Source: CALBLZ01 sp041917855
GTDB lineage: Bacteria > Patescibacteriota > UBA1384 > CAILIB01
Direction: 5' to 3'
Assembly (NCBI GenBank): GCA_041917855.1
Contig: JAYRWT010000055.1
Location: 1-7,859, forward strand
Length of the DNA: 7,859 bases
Both the position numbers and the translations under genes were made by a program. Of the stretch, positions 1-6,209 are shown piece after piece. The notes under the pieces are model-generated. The model was not told where the DNA came from, made no database searches, and saw only the letters and a program-made list of their open reading frames with translations. Position 1 is the stretch's first letter. Each line of letters opens with the position of its first letter.

Positions 1-143
1 CACCCGCGAAAAACCGGCGCATCTTGCCCGCACAGTGGGAGTAGCGCATAGGTGTGGTGGTTAGTGGGTTTTAGCTAAGTGTATGTCTTTTAGCATCGGT
101 TGCATAGACTGGTACTGCAGCCTACACCTGCTACCATACTGGT
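1..143. other. Non-coding leader region; end of an upstream gene possible
   Basis: No gene can be assigned here. All three plus frames are open at the left edge and close early, at 42-44, 49-51 and 62-64, so at most the last 13 to 20 codons of an upstream plus-strand gene could be present. None of the three short tails is recognisable. No hairpin with a T-tract is seen. The downstream part carries the candidate promoter listed separately. Confidence 0.5.
100..128 (+). promoter_or_regulatory. Candidate sigma70-type promoter of the three-gene operon
   Basis: TTGCAT at 100-105 and TACACC at 123-128 are separated by 17 bases, resembling -35 and -10 boxes. Transcription would start near 135, leaving a leader of only about 9 bases before the ATG at 144. 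A second -10-like hexamer, TACCAT at 132-137, would give a fully leaderless mRNA. Either way the message has almost no 5' untranslated region, which fits the missing Shine-Dalgarno sequence. Inferred by eye from consensus. Confidence 0.4.
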
Positions 144-641
144 ATGCGTATTACCTCAGATGACCCCTTTCAGCCGGGGTACACATACGAGCTGAGTGCG
201 GCTACTGGCAAAGATTTTGATTTAGAATTTACACCTGAGCTTACCCCGCAAGAAATGCTGGAGCTAGGTGTATTTAATGGTCAGTACTTTGCAGGTGTGC
301 CGTCTGAATTCCCTGCCACTTGGTTTGCGCAGGCAAAACTGGCTGACCCCCCTGATGAAAACTGCAATTTTTATAGTATTTCTGCCTCACAACCACTCCA
401 GGTCTGGCAGGAAAAGGGGTGGATTCACCCCGAGGATCCACGCGGCTGGTTTCAGTGGTACTGTCGTTACTACCTAGGCAGAAGACTCCCCCTAGAGGAC
501 ACTCGACAGATTAAGCGCTGGAAAGCAATTCGCCGCCATATTGGGCAAATTAAGCTGGCATGTAAACCTGGTGACCTCCACTGCAGACCTCGGCAGCGCC
601 AGGCTCTGCTGCACTGGGCCTACGACAGCCGCAAGCTATGA
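144..641 (+). CDS. Conserved hypothetical protein rich in Trp, Tyr and Cys
   Basis: A 165-residue soluble protein with no signal peptide or membrane segment. The C-terminal half carries a dense motif around residues 93-114 (GWIHPEDPRGWFQWYCRYY followed by LGRR), then RQIKRW (121-126) and LLHWAYD (155-161). I recognise this pattern from a conserved hypothetical family whose function I do not know. Four cysteines (74, 107, 140, 147) and many aromatic and basic residues would suit a nucleic-acid or metal-binding role, but no known metal site is evident. It is the first gene of an operon: its TGA stop overlaps the ATG of the peptidase gene in an ATGA, which suggests translational coupling. The ATG at 144 directly follows the candidate promoter and has no Shine-Dalgarno sequence. 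I am confident that it is a real gene and do not know what it does. Confidence 0.85.
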   Translation: MRITSDDPFQPGYTYELSAATGKDFDLEFTPELTPQEMLELGVFNGQYFAGVPSEFPATWFAQAKLADPPDENCNFYSISASQPLQVWQEKGWIHPEDPRGWFQWYCRYYLGRRLPLEDTRQIKRWKAIRRHIGQIKLACKPGDLHCRPRQRQALLHWAYDSRKL

Positions 642-1483
642 ACCACAAGAGATACTCTACGCGCAGAAGGGTTATAGCTACGCGATTGATTACAGTTGTT
701 AGCTGTGCAGCGCTGCTTTTGCTGTTAGTGGTGCTGTACTGGCGTACAAAACAAGAGAACTTGGCGGTTGCCACTACTGGCGCCCCCTACAGCTCTAGTT
801 CAAGCCAGAGCCCGAGCAACACGCCGAGTAGTTCAACGTCACCTAGCGCTACGCCAACAGCTACACCAAAAGTTTCGCCAACCCTTTCTGCTGCGCCAAT
901 TTTCTCAGCAAGCGCATCCCCCTTGCCCACAAGCGCCAAGCTAGTAGTGCCGTTCTTGGTGCAAGCTCCCTTTGCTAAATGGGATCCCTTACATGAAGAC
1001 GCCTGTGAAGAAACCTCGCTGATAATGGTTCATCACTTTCAGAACAAAACAATGTTCACTAAGGCAGAGGGAGATGCAGAAATTACCAACTTCGTGCAGT
1101 ACCAGCAAGAGCGTGGCTATGGGCCTAGCATTACCTTGCGTGAGCTTAATACTCTGGCACAGACCTACTACAGAATGCAATCAGGTAGGGTTGGAGTTGT
1201 TACCACCGCCACAGATATTACGCGTGAGCTTGCCGCTGGTCGGCCGGTAATCGTGGGGGCAGCAGGTAAACTATTAAAAAATCCCTACTTTAGTAACGGT
1301 GGACCAACCTACCATATGCTGGTGATTACCGGTTACGACGAGCAGGGTTTTATTACCAACGACCCAGGTGTGTCACAAGGTAAAGATTTTCGCTACAGCA
1401 GAGGCAACTTACTAGAGTCAATCCATGATTGGGATGCAGCAAATATCCTGAATGGCCCCAAGCATATGCTGGTATTTGATTAA
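638..1483 (+). CDS. Membrane-anchored C39-like cysteine peptidase (papain-like fold)
   Basis: This 281-residue protein has three parts: a basic cytoplasmic N-terminus (1-15), one membrane helix (about 16-35), and a Ser/Thr/Pro-rich spacer (about 51-100) leading to a peptidase domain (about 101-281). The domain fits the C39-like Peptidase_C39_2 group. VPFLVQAP supplies a Gln (109) at the oxyanion position, EDACEETSLIM holds the likely nucleophile Cys123, and YHMLVITGYDE holds His226, followed by ND (241-242) where the third catalytic residue is expected. The positive N-terminus predicts that the domain faces outside the cell, with the spacer as a flexible, possibly glycosylated stalk across the envelope. 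No ABC transporter or bacteriocin precursor is next to it, so a stand-alone envelope protease or peptidoglycan-related role is more likely than bacteriocin export; the substrate is unknown. The start overlaps the preceding stop in an ATGA. Confidence 0.85.
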   Translation: MNHKRYSTRRRVIATRLITVVSCAALLLLLVVLYWRTKQENLAVATTGAPYSSSSSQSPSNTPSSSTSPSATPTATPKVSPTLSAAPIFSASASPLPTSAKLVVPFLVQAPFAKWDPLHEDACEETSLIMVHHFQNKTMFTKAEGDAEITNFVQYQQERGYGPSITLRELNTLAQTYYRMQSGRVGVVTTATDITRELAAGRPVIVGAAGKLLKNPYFSNGGPTYHMLVITGYDEQGFITNDPGVSQGKDFRYSRGNLLESIHDWDAANILNGPKHMLVFD

Positions 1484-1487
1484 AGCT

Positions 1488-1781
1488 ATGGGAACACTTA
1501 GTGGCAGTAAATTTAGCAACGCACATAGCACGGCAATCGATGCCGCTATTGTGGTTGTACGCGCCGTTGAACAACTAGACTGTGTAAGCAAAATTAGCCT
1601 TGGCTACATACAACCAATCCGAGGAGGAGGACCTGGCAAGCGCCGGCTAAAAATTGATGCTGAATCTGAGCTTGCCTGTGTAAAGGTAATGGCGCGTGGT
1701 GGCACGTCTATTCAAGAGCTGCGCATTTACACCAGTAATAAGGCTGAGGTAATTGCAGTGCTGGAGAATTTGAATGCTTGA
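1488..1781 (+). CDS. Small conserved protein, probably DUF2103 family
   Basis: A 97-residue soluble protein. The opening GSKFSNAHST (6-15), the central KISLGYIQPIRGGG (35-48) and the closing ARGGTSIQELRIYT (69-82) match my memory of DUF2103, a family labelled predicted metal-binding; this family call is from recall and not certain. His13 and two cysteines (32, 64) are the only obvious candidate ligands. I chose the ATG at 1488, 4 bases after the peptidase stop, because the protein then begins with the GSKFS..HST segment. An in-frame ATG at 1452 would add 12 residues overlapping the peptidase gene and looks spurious. It is the last gene of the operon and has no Shine-Dalgarno sequence, so it may depend on reinitiation after the upstream gene. 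No terminator is visible after it. Confidence 0.7.
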   Translation: MGTLSGSKFSNAHSTAIDAAIVVVRAVEQLDCVSKISLGYIQPIRGGGPGKRRLKIDAESELACVKVMARGGTSIQELRIYTSNKAEVIAVLENLNA

Positions 1782-1793
1782 GTCCAGGTTGAG

Positions 1794-3338
1794 CTAGCGG
1801 CGAGCACGACTACGCTGCTGCATACGGCTGCGCTGACCGCTAGGACGACTCATAAAGTACCCACCCTCGGCAGGAACTGCTGGACCCTGTACGGATTGAC
1901 TGCGCTGCTGTGTAGGGCGCTGAGGGCGAGCATTGCGATCGAATCTGCGGTTTGTTTGGTTTTGACCTTCACGTGAGTCGCGGTTGTCACGGCGAGCAAA
2001 TGGGTTTGGCTCACCAATCACGGGACGATTATCGTAGCTCGGGCGCTGTGGACGCTCTTGGCGCTGACCATACTCAGGTCGATCAGAACGTTGACCACCC
2101 TGTAGGCGACCAGCAAAATTCTGACGACGTGGCTGATTGCCAAATGAACGACCAGGGCGTTGACCTTGGAACCGCTGGTGCTGTGGACGTTCTGCAATCT
2201 CAACCTGACTATAGGCAGAGATTGGCAGACCGGAACCGAGTACGCGCTCAATAGTGCGAATATCGCGAACCTGATCAGGAGTAGCAAAAGCAATTGCCTT
2301 ACCAGTGCGGTCAGCTCGGCCTGTACGACCGATGCGGTGTACGTAGTCTTCGGCTACATCTGGAAGATCGAAGTTTACTACAAGAGCAATATCGTGCACA
2401 TCAATGCCACGTGCGGCTACATCGGTAGCAACGAGAACGCGATGCTTGCCGGCTTTAAAGCCATCGAGCGCCTGACGACGCTGGCCAAGTGAGCGGTTTG
2501 AGTGAATTTCGGCAGAGGAGTGCCCGAGTGTACGTAGCTTTTCAGCCAAGCGCTTGGCACCAAACTTGGTGCGAGTGAATACGAGCACCTTACCCTCGTG
2601 ATCACTAAGAACCTGATGTAGAACATCGTTCTTGCTATCTGATTGCAGGTAGGCAAGCTCTTGCTCGATCTTCTTTTTGGCAGCGTGGGTGCGCTCAACT
2701 TCAACAGTTGCAAAGTCGTGCATGTAGGCTGCAGCTAGAGCGGCAATTTCTGGAGCCATTGTGGCAGAGAAACACATGGTCTGACGGCTAGCTGGTGTTT
2801 CTTCAAGAATGCGCTTGATCTGAGGAGAAAAGCCCATGTCGAGCATACGATCAGCTTCATCTAAAACCACTACCGAGACATCGCTCAGGTTAAGGTTCTT
2901 TTGCTGCATATGGTCCCACATGCGACCAGGAGTGGCAATGATGATACGTGGGTGAGCACGCAAATCCTGAACCTGGCGGTACATGGGCGCACCTCCGATT
3001 AAGCATGCTGTGCGCAATGTTGACTGCAATACACGCGTTAGCTTGCGAATATTCTCTTCAACCTGAAGTGCCAGCTCGCGGGTAGGCACCACAATAATAG
3101 CCTTGCCGGCCTTTTGATTAGCCAGTAAGCGCTCGATAATAGGCAGGGAAAAGGCAAAGGTTTTACCGGTGCCGGTTTCGGCAATACCCATTACATCTTG
3201 CCCAGTACGGGCAATTGGAATGGCTCGCGCCTGAATTGGTGATGGCACGCTGATCTGAATACGATCAAGGGCGTGTAAAATTGGCTGGCTAAGACCCAGC
3301 GCAGCAAAGTCCTGTGCGGACGAAGCAGAAGGTTCCAT
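1794..3338 (-). CDS. DEAD-box ATP-dependent RNA helicase
   Basis: A 514-residue superfamily 2 RNA helicase that unwinds or remodels RNA duplexes using ATP. The full motif series is present in order: Q motif region (about 10-38), Walker A AETGTGKT (53-60), PTRELALQ (85-92), GG (115-116), TPGR (136-139), DEAD (160-163), SAT (191-193), VLVFTRTK (251-258), VATDVAARGID (303-313) and HRIGRTGR (334-341). The core ends near residue 380. The tail (about 385-514) is rich in Arg, Gln, Asn, Pro and Gly and looks disordered, as in RhlE-type helicases where basic tails bind RNA. Likely roles are ribosome assembly or mRNA turnover, perhaps in the cold; the subtype cannot be fixed from sequence alone. The ATG at 3338 is preceded by TCTAAT (3352-3347), five of six bases matching the -10 consensus, giving a nearly leaderless mRNA. 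It is divergent from the helix-hairpin-helix gene. Confidence 0.96.
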   Translation of the reverse strand: MEPSASSAQDFAALGLSQPILHALDRIQISVPSPIQARAIPIARTGQDVMGIAETGTGKTFAFSLPIIERLLANQKAGKAIIVVPTRELALQVEENIRKLTRVLQSTLRTACLIGGAPMYRQVQDLRAHPRIIIATPGRMWDHMQQKNLNLSDVSVVVLDEADRMLDMGFSPQIKRILEETPASRQTMCFSATMAPEIAALAAAYMHDFATVEVERTHAAKKKIEQELAYLQSDSKNDVLHQVLSDHEGKVLVFTRTKFGAKRLAEKLRTLGHSSAEIHSNRSLGQRRQALDGFKAGKHRVLVATDVAARGIDVHDIALVVNFDLPDVAEDYVHRIGRTGRADRTGKAIAFATPDQVRDIRTIERVLGSGLPISAYSQVEIAERPQHQRFQGQRPGRSFGNQPRRQNFAGRLQGGQRSDRPEYGQRQERPQRPSYDNRPVIGEPNPFARRDNRDSREGQNQTNRRFDRNARPQRPTQQRSQSVQGPAVPAEGGYFMSRPSGQRSRMQQRSRARR

Positions 3339-3486
3339 ACGTACGAATTAGATGATCCAGTCCCAAGGAATCATCACGTAGGTATGAGTCTAGAGAGCAG
3401 AACATTGGCCACTAACGGCCGAAATAAGGATTTAACTATAGCCTAAACTGGTAAAACTAGCAATACTCTATGTACATCCTTTTTCT
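3339..3486. promoter_or_regulatory. Divergent intergenic region between helicase and HhH gene
   Basis: This 148-base spacer must hold promoters for both genes. On the minus strand TCTAAT at 3352-3347 is a good -10 for the helicase but has no clear -35 partner. On the plus strand several AT-rich hexamers lie between 3463 and 3478 (TACTCT, TATGTA, TACATC), none with a convincing -35. A short GGCC-N6-GGCC inverted repeat sits at 3407-3420. No Shine-Dalgarno sequence precedes either start. The spacer is long enough for a cold-shock-type leader or regulatory site, but none can be demonstrated. Confidence 0.35.
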
Positions 3487-3681
3487 ATGACGCCACTACC
3501 TAAACTCTCAGACCCAGCCCTACGAGCACTTGCTTCTATTAATGTATACAGTTTAGAAGACCTAACCCGTTTTACAAAAGCAGAACTCGCAGCGCTCCAT
3601 GGATTTGGCCCAGCTTCCTTTAAGGTGTTAGAACCACTCCTTAAGAAGCACAAGCTTGAGTTAAAACACACTACTCAGTAG
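3487..3681 (+). CDS. Mini helix-hairpin-helix (HhH) protein, RNA polymerase alpha-CTD-like fold
   Basis: A 64-residue protein consisting almost entirely of one small helical domain. LSDPALRALASINVYSLEDL (7-26) followed by KAELAALHGFGPASFKVLEP (31-50) matches the helix-hairpin-helix arrangement of the RNA polymerase alpha C-terminal domain and related stand-alone proteins. The hairpin is HGFGP (38-42), the element that contacts the DNA backbone without sequence specificity. The C-terminus is basic (KKHKLELKH), which also favours nucleic-acid binding. Family members of this size are usually annotated as DNA-binding or hypothetical, and the cellular role is unknown. The ATG at 3487 is preceded by a pyrimidine-rich run and no Shine-Dalgarno sequence. 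The gene converges on the chemotaxis protein gene. Confidence 0.75.
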   Translation: MTPLPKLSDPALRALASINVYSLEDLTRFTKAELAALHGFGPASFKVLEPLLKKHKLELKHTTQ

Positions 3682-3777
3682 CGGGTAGTCTTTCATGGGG
3701 CCGCTATGCTGTAGGCCCGGCCTAGTACGTACTGAATATGCGTATTAACAACTCCCTGAAAAAATAGCCAGCAAAAA
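3682..3777. other. Convergent intergenic region, weak hairpins only
   Basis: The 96 bases between the HhH gene and the 3' end of the globin-coupled sensor carry no convincing terminator. A GGGCC/GGCCC pair with an 11-base loop lies near 3699-3719, without a following T-tract. On the minus strand, T-rich stretches (3777-3772 and 3764-3759) follow the sensor's stop codon but lack a strong stem. Confidence 0.3.
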
Positions 3778-5217
3778 CTATGGGAGCTGAAATTGGCGAG
3801 CAACCTGTGATATTTCCTCTACCGACGTCTGTAGCTGCGCAAGCGACTCCTTACTCTTCTGGAGTGCGCTGGCCGTGCTTACCACAACGCTTCGGTTTTC
3901 GGTGGCTACACTTCCTACGGTATCTAACTGAGCTTGCAACGTTGTAACCGCCACCAGCAATCCTTCTTTCGTCTCATCTCCCTGCGGTGTTTTAGATTCG
4001 GAGGCAATGGTTCCGCTCACAGCCTGAATTTCTTCCTGCATCTTTCGAATAATGTCGGTAATGGTATCAGTAGATTTGCGTGAGTTTTCTGCCAACCGAC
4101 GTACTTCGTCTGCCACCACCGCAAAACTGCGACCAGCTTCTCCAGCCTGTGCTGCTTCGATCGCCGCGTTTAGAGCTAGGAGGTTGGTTTGAGAAGCAAT
4201 GCTGGTAATAGTTTCGGTAATTACACCTACGTCCTTACTCTGGGCTCCAAGCGCATCTACGTGGCTTGCAGTTTGGTGTACCTGCTCAAGAATGTCGCGC
4301 ATGGCGATAACGGCATTCGTTGCAACTTCTTGCTGGTTGTTACTCCCCGTTTCCACCTTAGCCATGCCTTCTCCTACTAGCGCACTCATTTGCTGCGTAA
4401 CTTCCGAGGCCTGGTTAATACCACTAATCGCCCGCTGGAGTGCGCCCATTACAACACGCAGTTGCATAATATTTTCGTGCAAAGCTAGGCGGATCTTGTC
4501 TTGGTCAGAAACTGGGTGCACTTCAATGGTAAGATCCCCTCGGCCAAGCGACTCTGCAATCTGCGAGATTTCTTCGGTAAACGAATTGCGAATGACACCA
4601 ACATGGTCAGTGTAATCCTGCTGCTGGGTTGGACTTGCTGCATCGAGGCGTAAACCGACGGTTTCCATAAGATCCATGGTAAACCCATCCATGATGGCCT
4701 GAATATCTAGATTGAACACGGTGTAGAGCGCACGCTCAGCCCTCCGCAGCCGTAAGGCCTGTCCAACCAGAGCGCGACGTAAGTGTTTGTTGGCCAAATC
4801 CTGGTAGAGCACGTATGACCCAAGGTACCACTTTGGCGGTAGGTTAATAATATTATGCACGCGACCTACCTTTAGGCGCTTGTGAAAATAATCAGAAGAA
4901 AAATTGCCACCATTCGCTGCCTCTTCAAAGATTTGTACAAAATAACCTGCCTGTGTTCCCTCAAGCTTTTCGCGCACCACGCTCAGATCTACGTTGTGCG
5001 ATGCAGCGTAGCCATCAAATATGGCACGGGTGGGACCAAAGGCAAACTGGTGATCGTAGAACTCTCGTGCTATCTTTGGTGCAGCGCGCTTTGCCCAGCC
5101 ATACAGTCCGGCGAGCACCTTGCGGTCAGCGGCAGTTAATTGAATAAATGTATGTCGATCAGCGAGCGATTGCTCGGTAATCCGATAGCGCTGTAGCAAA
5201 TCCTCCGTACCTGGCAT
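3778..5217 (-). CDS. Soluble globin-coupled sensor methyl-accepting chemotaxis protein (HemAT-like)
   Basis: A 479-residue haem gas sensor fused to a chemotaxis signalling domain. Residues about 10-190 form a protoglobin domain: REFYDHQF (51-58, Tyr54 a candidate distal residue), the HNVDLSVVREKLEGT segment (74-88) and KVGRVHNIINLPPKWYLGSY (116-135), in which His121 is the expected proximal haem ligand. A HAMP-like segment follows (about 205-260, with GDLTIEV). The receptor signalling domain runs to the end, with the conserved tip IASQTNLLALNAAIEAAQAGE (340-360) and FAVVADEVRRLAENS (365-379). There is no membrane segment, so it should act in the cytoplasm, sensing oxygen or a similar gas and passing the signal to CheA/CheW. 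No che, flagellar or pilus gene lies in this window. It is divergent from the CRP-like regulator across a spacer with a CRP-type site, and a minus-strand TATATA lies at 5242-5237. Confidence 0.93.
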   Translation of the reverse strand: MPGTEDLLQRYRITEQSLADRHTFIQLTAADRKVLAGLYGWAKRAAPKIAREFYDHQFAFGPTRAIFDGYAASHNVDLSVVREKLEGTQAGYFVQIFEEAANGGNFSSDYFHKRLKVGRVHNIINLPPKWYLGSYVLYQDLANKHLRRALVGQALRLRRAERALYTVFNLDIQAIMDGFTMDLMETVGLRLDAASPTQQQDYTDHVGVIRNSFTEEISQIAESLGRGDLTIEVHPVSDQDKIRLALHENIMQLRVVMGALQRAISGINQASEVTQQMSALVGEGMAKVETGSNNQQEVATNAVIAMRDILEQVHQTASHVDALGAQSKDVGVITETITSIASQTNLLALNAAIEAAQAGEAGRSFAVVADEVRRLAENSRKSTDTITDIIRKMQEEIQAVSGTIASESKTPQGDETKEGLLVAVTTLQAQLDTVGSVATENRSVVVSTASALQKSKESLAQLQTSVEEISQVARQFQLP

Positions 5218-5236
5218 AGAAAGTAGTTAGCAAGTG

Positions 5237-5242
5237 TATATA
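5237..5242 (-). promoter_or_regulatory. Candidate -10 box of the globin-coupled sensor gene
   Basis: TATATA read on the minus strand lies 19 bases upstream of the sensor ATG and would start transcription near 5230. There is no good -35 at the expected position (GGTAGA at 5265-5260). A weak -35 with a CRP-type site centred about 51 bases upstream of the presumed start suggests activator dependence, although this spacing is not one of the classical CRP positions. Inferred from consensus only. Confidence 0.3.
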
Positions 5243-5247
5243 TCTAG

Positions 5248-5274
5248 TTAACAGCCTGATCTACCCTCTAGACT
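5248..5274 (+). promoter_or_regulatory. Candidate promoter of the CRP-like regulator gene
   Basis: TTAACA at 5248-5253 (five of six to the -35 consensus) and TAGACT at 5269-5274 (four of six to the -10 consensus) are 15 bases apart, which is shorter than ideal. Transcription would start near 5281, inside the CRP-type palindrome, with a leader of about 14 bases. If this is right, a protein bound to the palindrome would block RNA polymerase, giving negative autoregulation. Confidence 0.33.
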
Positions 5275-5289
5275 GTGATTAGCATCACA
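5274..5289. promoter_or_regulatory. CRP-type operator TGTGA-N6-TCACA
   Basis: TGTGATTAGCATCACA is a perfect 6-base inverted repeat around a 4-base centre and matches the classical CRP half-sites exactly. Extended to 22 bases (5271-5292) it matches the E. coli CRP consensus at 16 positions, including the whole right half ATCACATTT. It lies 5 bases before the ATG of the CRP-like gene and 57 to 72 bases before the ATG of the sensor gene. The neighbouring regulator carries the matching recognition residues, so it is very probably its own operator. Expected effects are repression of its own gene and perhaps activation of the sensor gene; the effects are inferred. Confidence 0.8.
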
Positions 5290-5294
5290 TTTAT

Positions 5295-5957
5295 ATGCCA
5301 TCACCCACTCAAAGCACTGCCACCGCACTCGTAGCACAGTTTTTTGCTAATTTCCCAGAGTACAATGTAGACAAGGGTCACGTGCTCTACCGGCCGGGTG
5401 ATGCAATATCGAATATTCTCTACATTAACCAAGGCGGGATCGATCAGTACTACATTACAAGCGAGGGCGACACAATTACGGTAAATCGTTTTGCACCCAA
5501 GGCCTTTGTGCCGATTACAGCGGTGTTAAGCTCAGTAAAAAATAGTTACTTTTACGCCACAAACCAGGCCACTACCTACCGTAGCGCTCCAAGTGAAGAT
5601 GTGTATCAATTTTTGCTCCGTGAACCAGGAATTGTGCTCGATCTTCTCACCCGTCTTGCGCGAGGCAGCGATGGCATACTCCGCAAGCTCGCACTTGCCC
5701 TCCATGGCAAAGTACAACCCCTCTTACTAGAAGTGTTGGTTGTGCAGTTTAAGCGTTTTGGTACACAGGAAAACGGCCACCTACGCATCAGCACCACGCA
5801 CCAAGAGCTAGCGAATATATCTGGCTTAAGCCGTGAAACGGTATCACGAGAGCTACGCAAACTAGAAGAGAAACACTTGCTCAAGCTAGAGTACGGCACA
5901 GTTTGTACAAAATCGCTAGAGAATTTACAGGCCTACCTAGAACGTCAGCTTCATTAA
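5295..5957 (+). CDS. CRP/FNR-family transcriptional regulator with CRP-type DNA recognition helix
   Basis: A 220-residue regulator with an N-terminal cyclic-nucleotide-binding-like beta-roll (about 15-110), a dimerisation helix (about 110-140) and a winged helix-turn-helix (about 140-220). The recognition helix SRETVSRELRKL (179-190) holds Arg180, Glu181 and Arg185, the residues that read TGTGA in E. coli CRP and with the same numbering. A matching TGTGA-N6-TCACA site lies 5 bases before the start codon. The cAMP phosphate-binding cassette is not conserved: where CRP has Glu72, Arg82 and Ser83, this protein has Val72, Lys82 and Asn83. There is a single cysteine (204), so an FNR-type iron-sulphur cluster is excluded. 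The ligand is therefore unknown. The divergent globin-coupled sensor hints at a shared response to oxygen or redox state. There is no Shine-Dalgarno sequence. The next gene begins 252 bases downstream. Confidence 0.92.
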   Translation: MPSPTQSTATALVAQFFANFPEYNVDKGHVLYRPGDAISNILYINQGGIDQYYITSEGDTITVNRFAPKAFVPITAVLSSVKNSYFYATNQATTYRSAPSEDVYQFLLREPGIVLDLLTRLARGSDGILRKLALALHGKVQPLLLEVLVVQFKRFGTQENGHLRISTTHQELANISGLSRETVSRELRKLEEKHLLKLEYGTVCTKSLENLQAYLERQLH

Positions 5958-6021
5958 TTATGAATGATATAAGGTCAAGCCTGCGCCATGCCAGTGCTGT
6001 ACATTGTAAAAATGCTTACTA

Positions 6022-6070
6022 GGACATAGCAACACCGCCAGTACAGCTCTCTTGGCGGTGTTAAAAGTCC
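6022..6070. repeat. Nested inverted repeat, possible RNA hairpin
   Basis: AACACCGCCA (6031-6040) pairs perfectly with TGGCGGTGTT (6053-6062) around a 12-base loop. An outer GGAC (6022-6025) pairs with GTCC (6067-6070) across a small internal loop. No T-tract follows the stem on either strand, so it is not a standard intrinsic terminator for the CRP-like gene, whose stop codon is 64 bases upstream. It could be a processed 3' end, part of a small RNA, or a protein-binding element. Confidence 0.6.
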
Positions 6071-6156
6071 GAGCTCTCGGCCGGAGCAACCGTGACCTGC
6101 ATGTGTCATAGGCAACGGCTTATTAAATTGTATCCTGCACATCGCGAGTCCCACGG

Positions 6157-6184
6157 TTGAACCGACAAACAAATCCAGTACACT
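6157..6184 (+). promoter_or_regulatory. Candidate promoter of the SPFH gene
   Basis: TTGAAC (6157-6162) and TACACT (6179-6184) are 16 bases apart, giving a start near 6191 and a leader of about 19 bases. A second -10-like hexamer, TAATCT at 6198-6203, sits exactly where a fully leaderless transcript starting at the ATG would need it. Which is used cannot be decided from the sequence. Confidence 0.4.
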
Positions 6185-6209
6185 AGTAGTAAATTAGTAA
6201 TCTTATACC

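Larger units (their letters stand above)
5958..6209. other. 252-base intergenic region with a strong hairpin and a promoter
   Basis: No protein-coding gene is credible on either strand; a minus-strand frame of 65 codons (5975-6172) resembles nothing. The region contains a TATAAG -10-like hexamer (5968-5973), the nested hairpin at 6022-6070, a GC-rich stretch with a small CCGAG/CTCGG inverted repeat just after it, and the promoter of the SPFH gene. I checked for SRP RNA, tRNA and tmRNA signatures and saw none. Confidence 0.4.

Noticed and set aside
1952..2492. Plus-strand open frames of about 100 codons inside the helicase gene
   Set aside because: They are antisense shadows of the Arg/Gln-rich helicase tail and C-terminal core; their translations show no recognisable domain, whereas the minus-strand frame has every helicase motif.
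4199..4615. Plus-strand 138-codon frame inside the chemoreceptor gene
   Set aside because: It lies wholly antisense to the HAMP-like and signalling regions, which are strongly conserved on the minus strand. Its hydrophobic, Ser/Thr-rich translation is typical of an antisense shadow.
5295..5957. FNR-type oxygen sensor
   Set aside because: The protein has only one cysteine (204), so it cannot ligate the FNR iron-sulphur cluster.
6022..6110. Signal recognition particle RNA or other housekeeping RNA in the 5958-6209 spacer
   Set aside because: The GGAA tetraloop region and the AGCA internal-loop signature of SRP RNA are absent, and no tRNA or tmRNA ends are visible.
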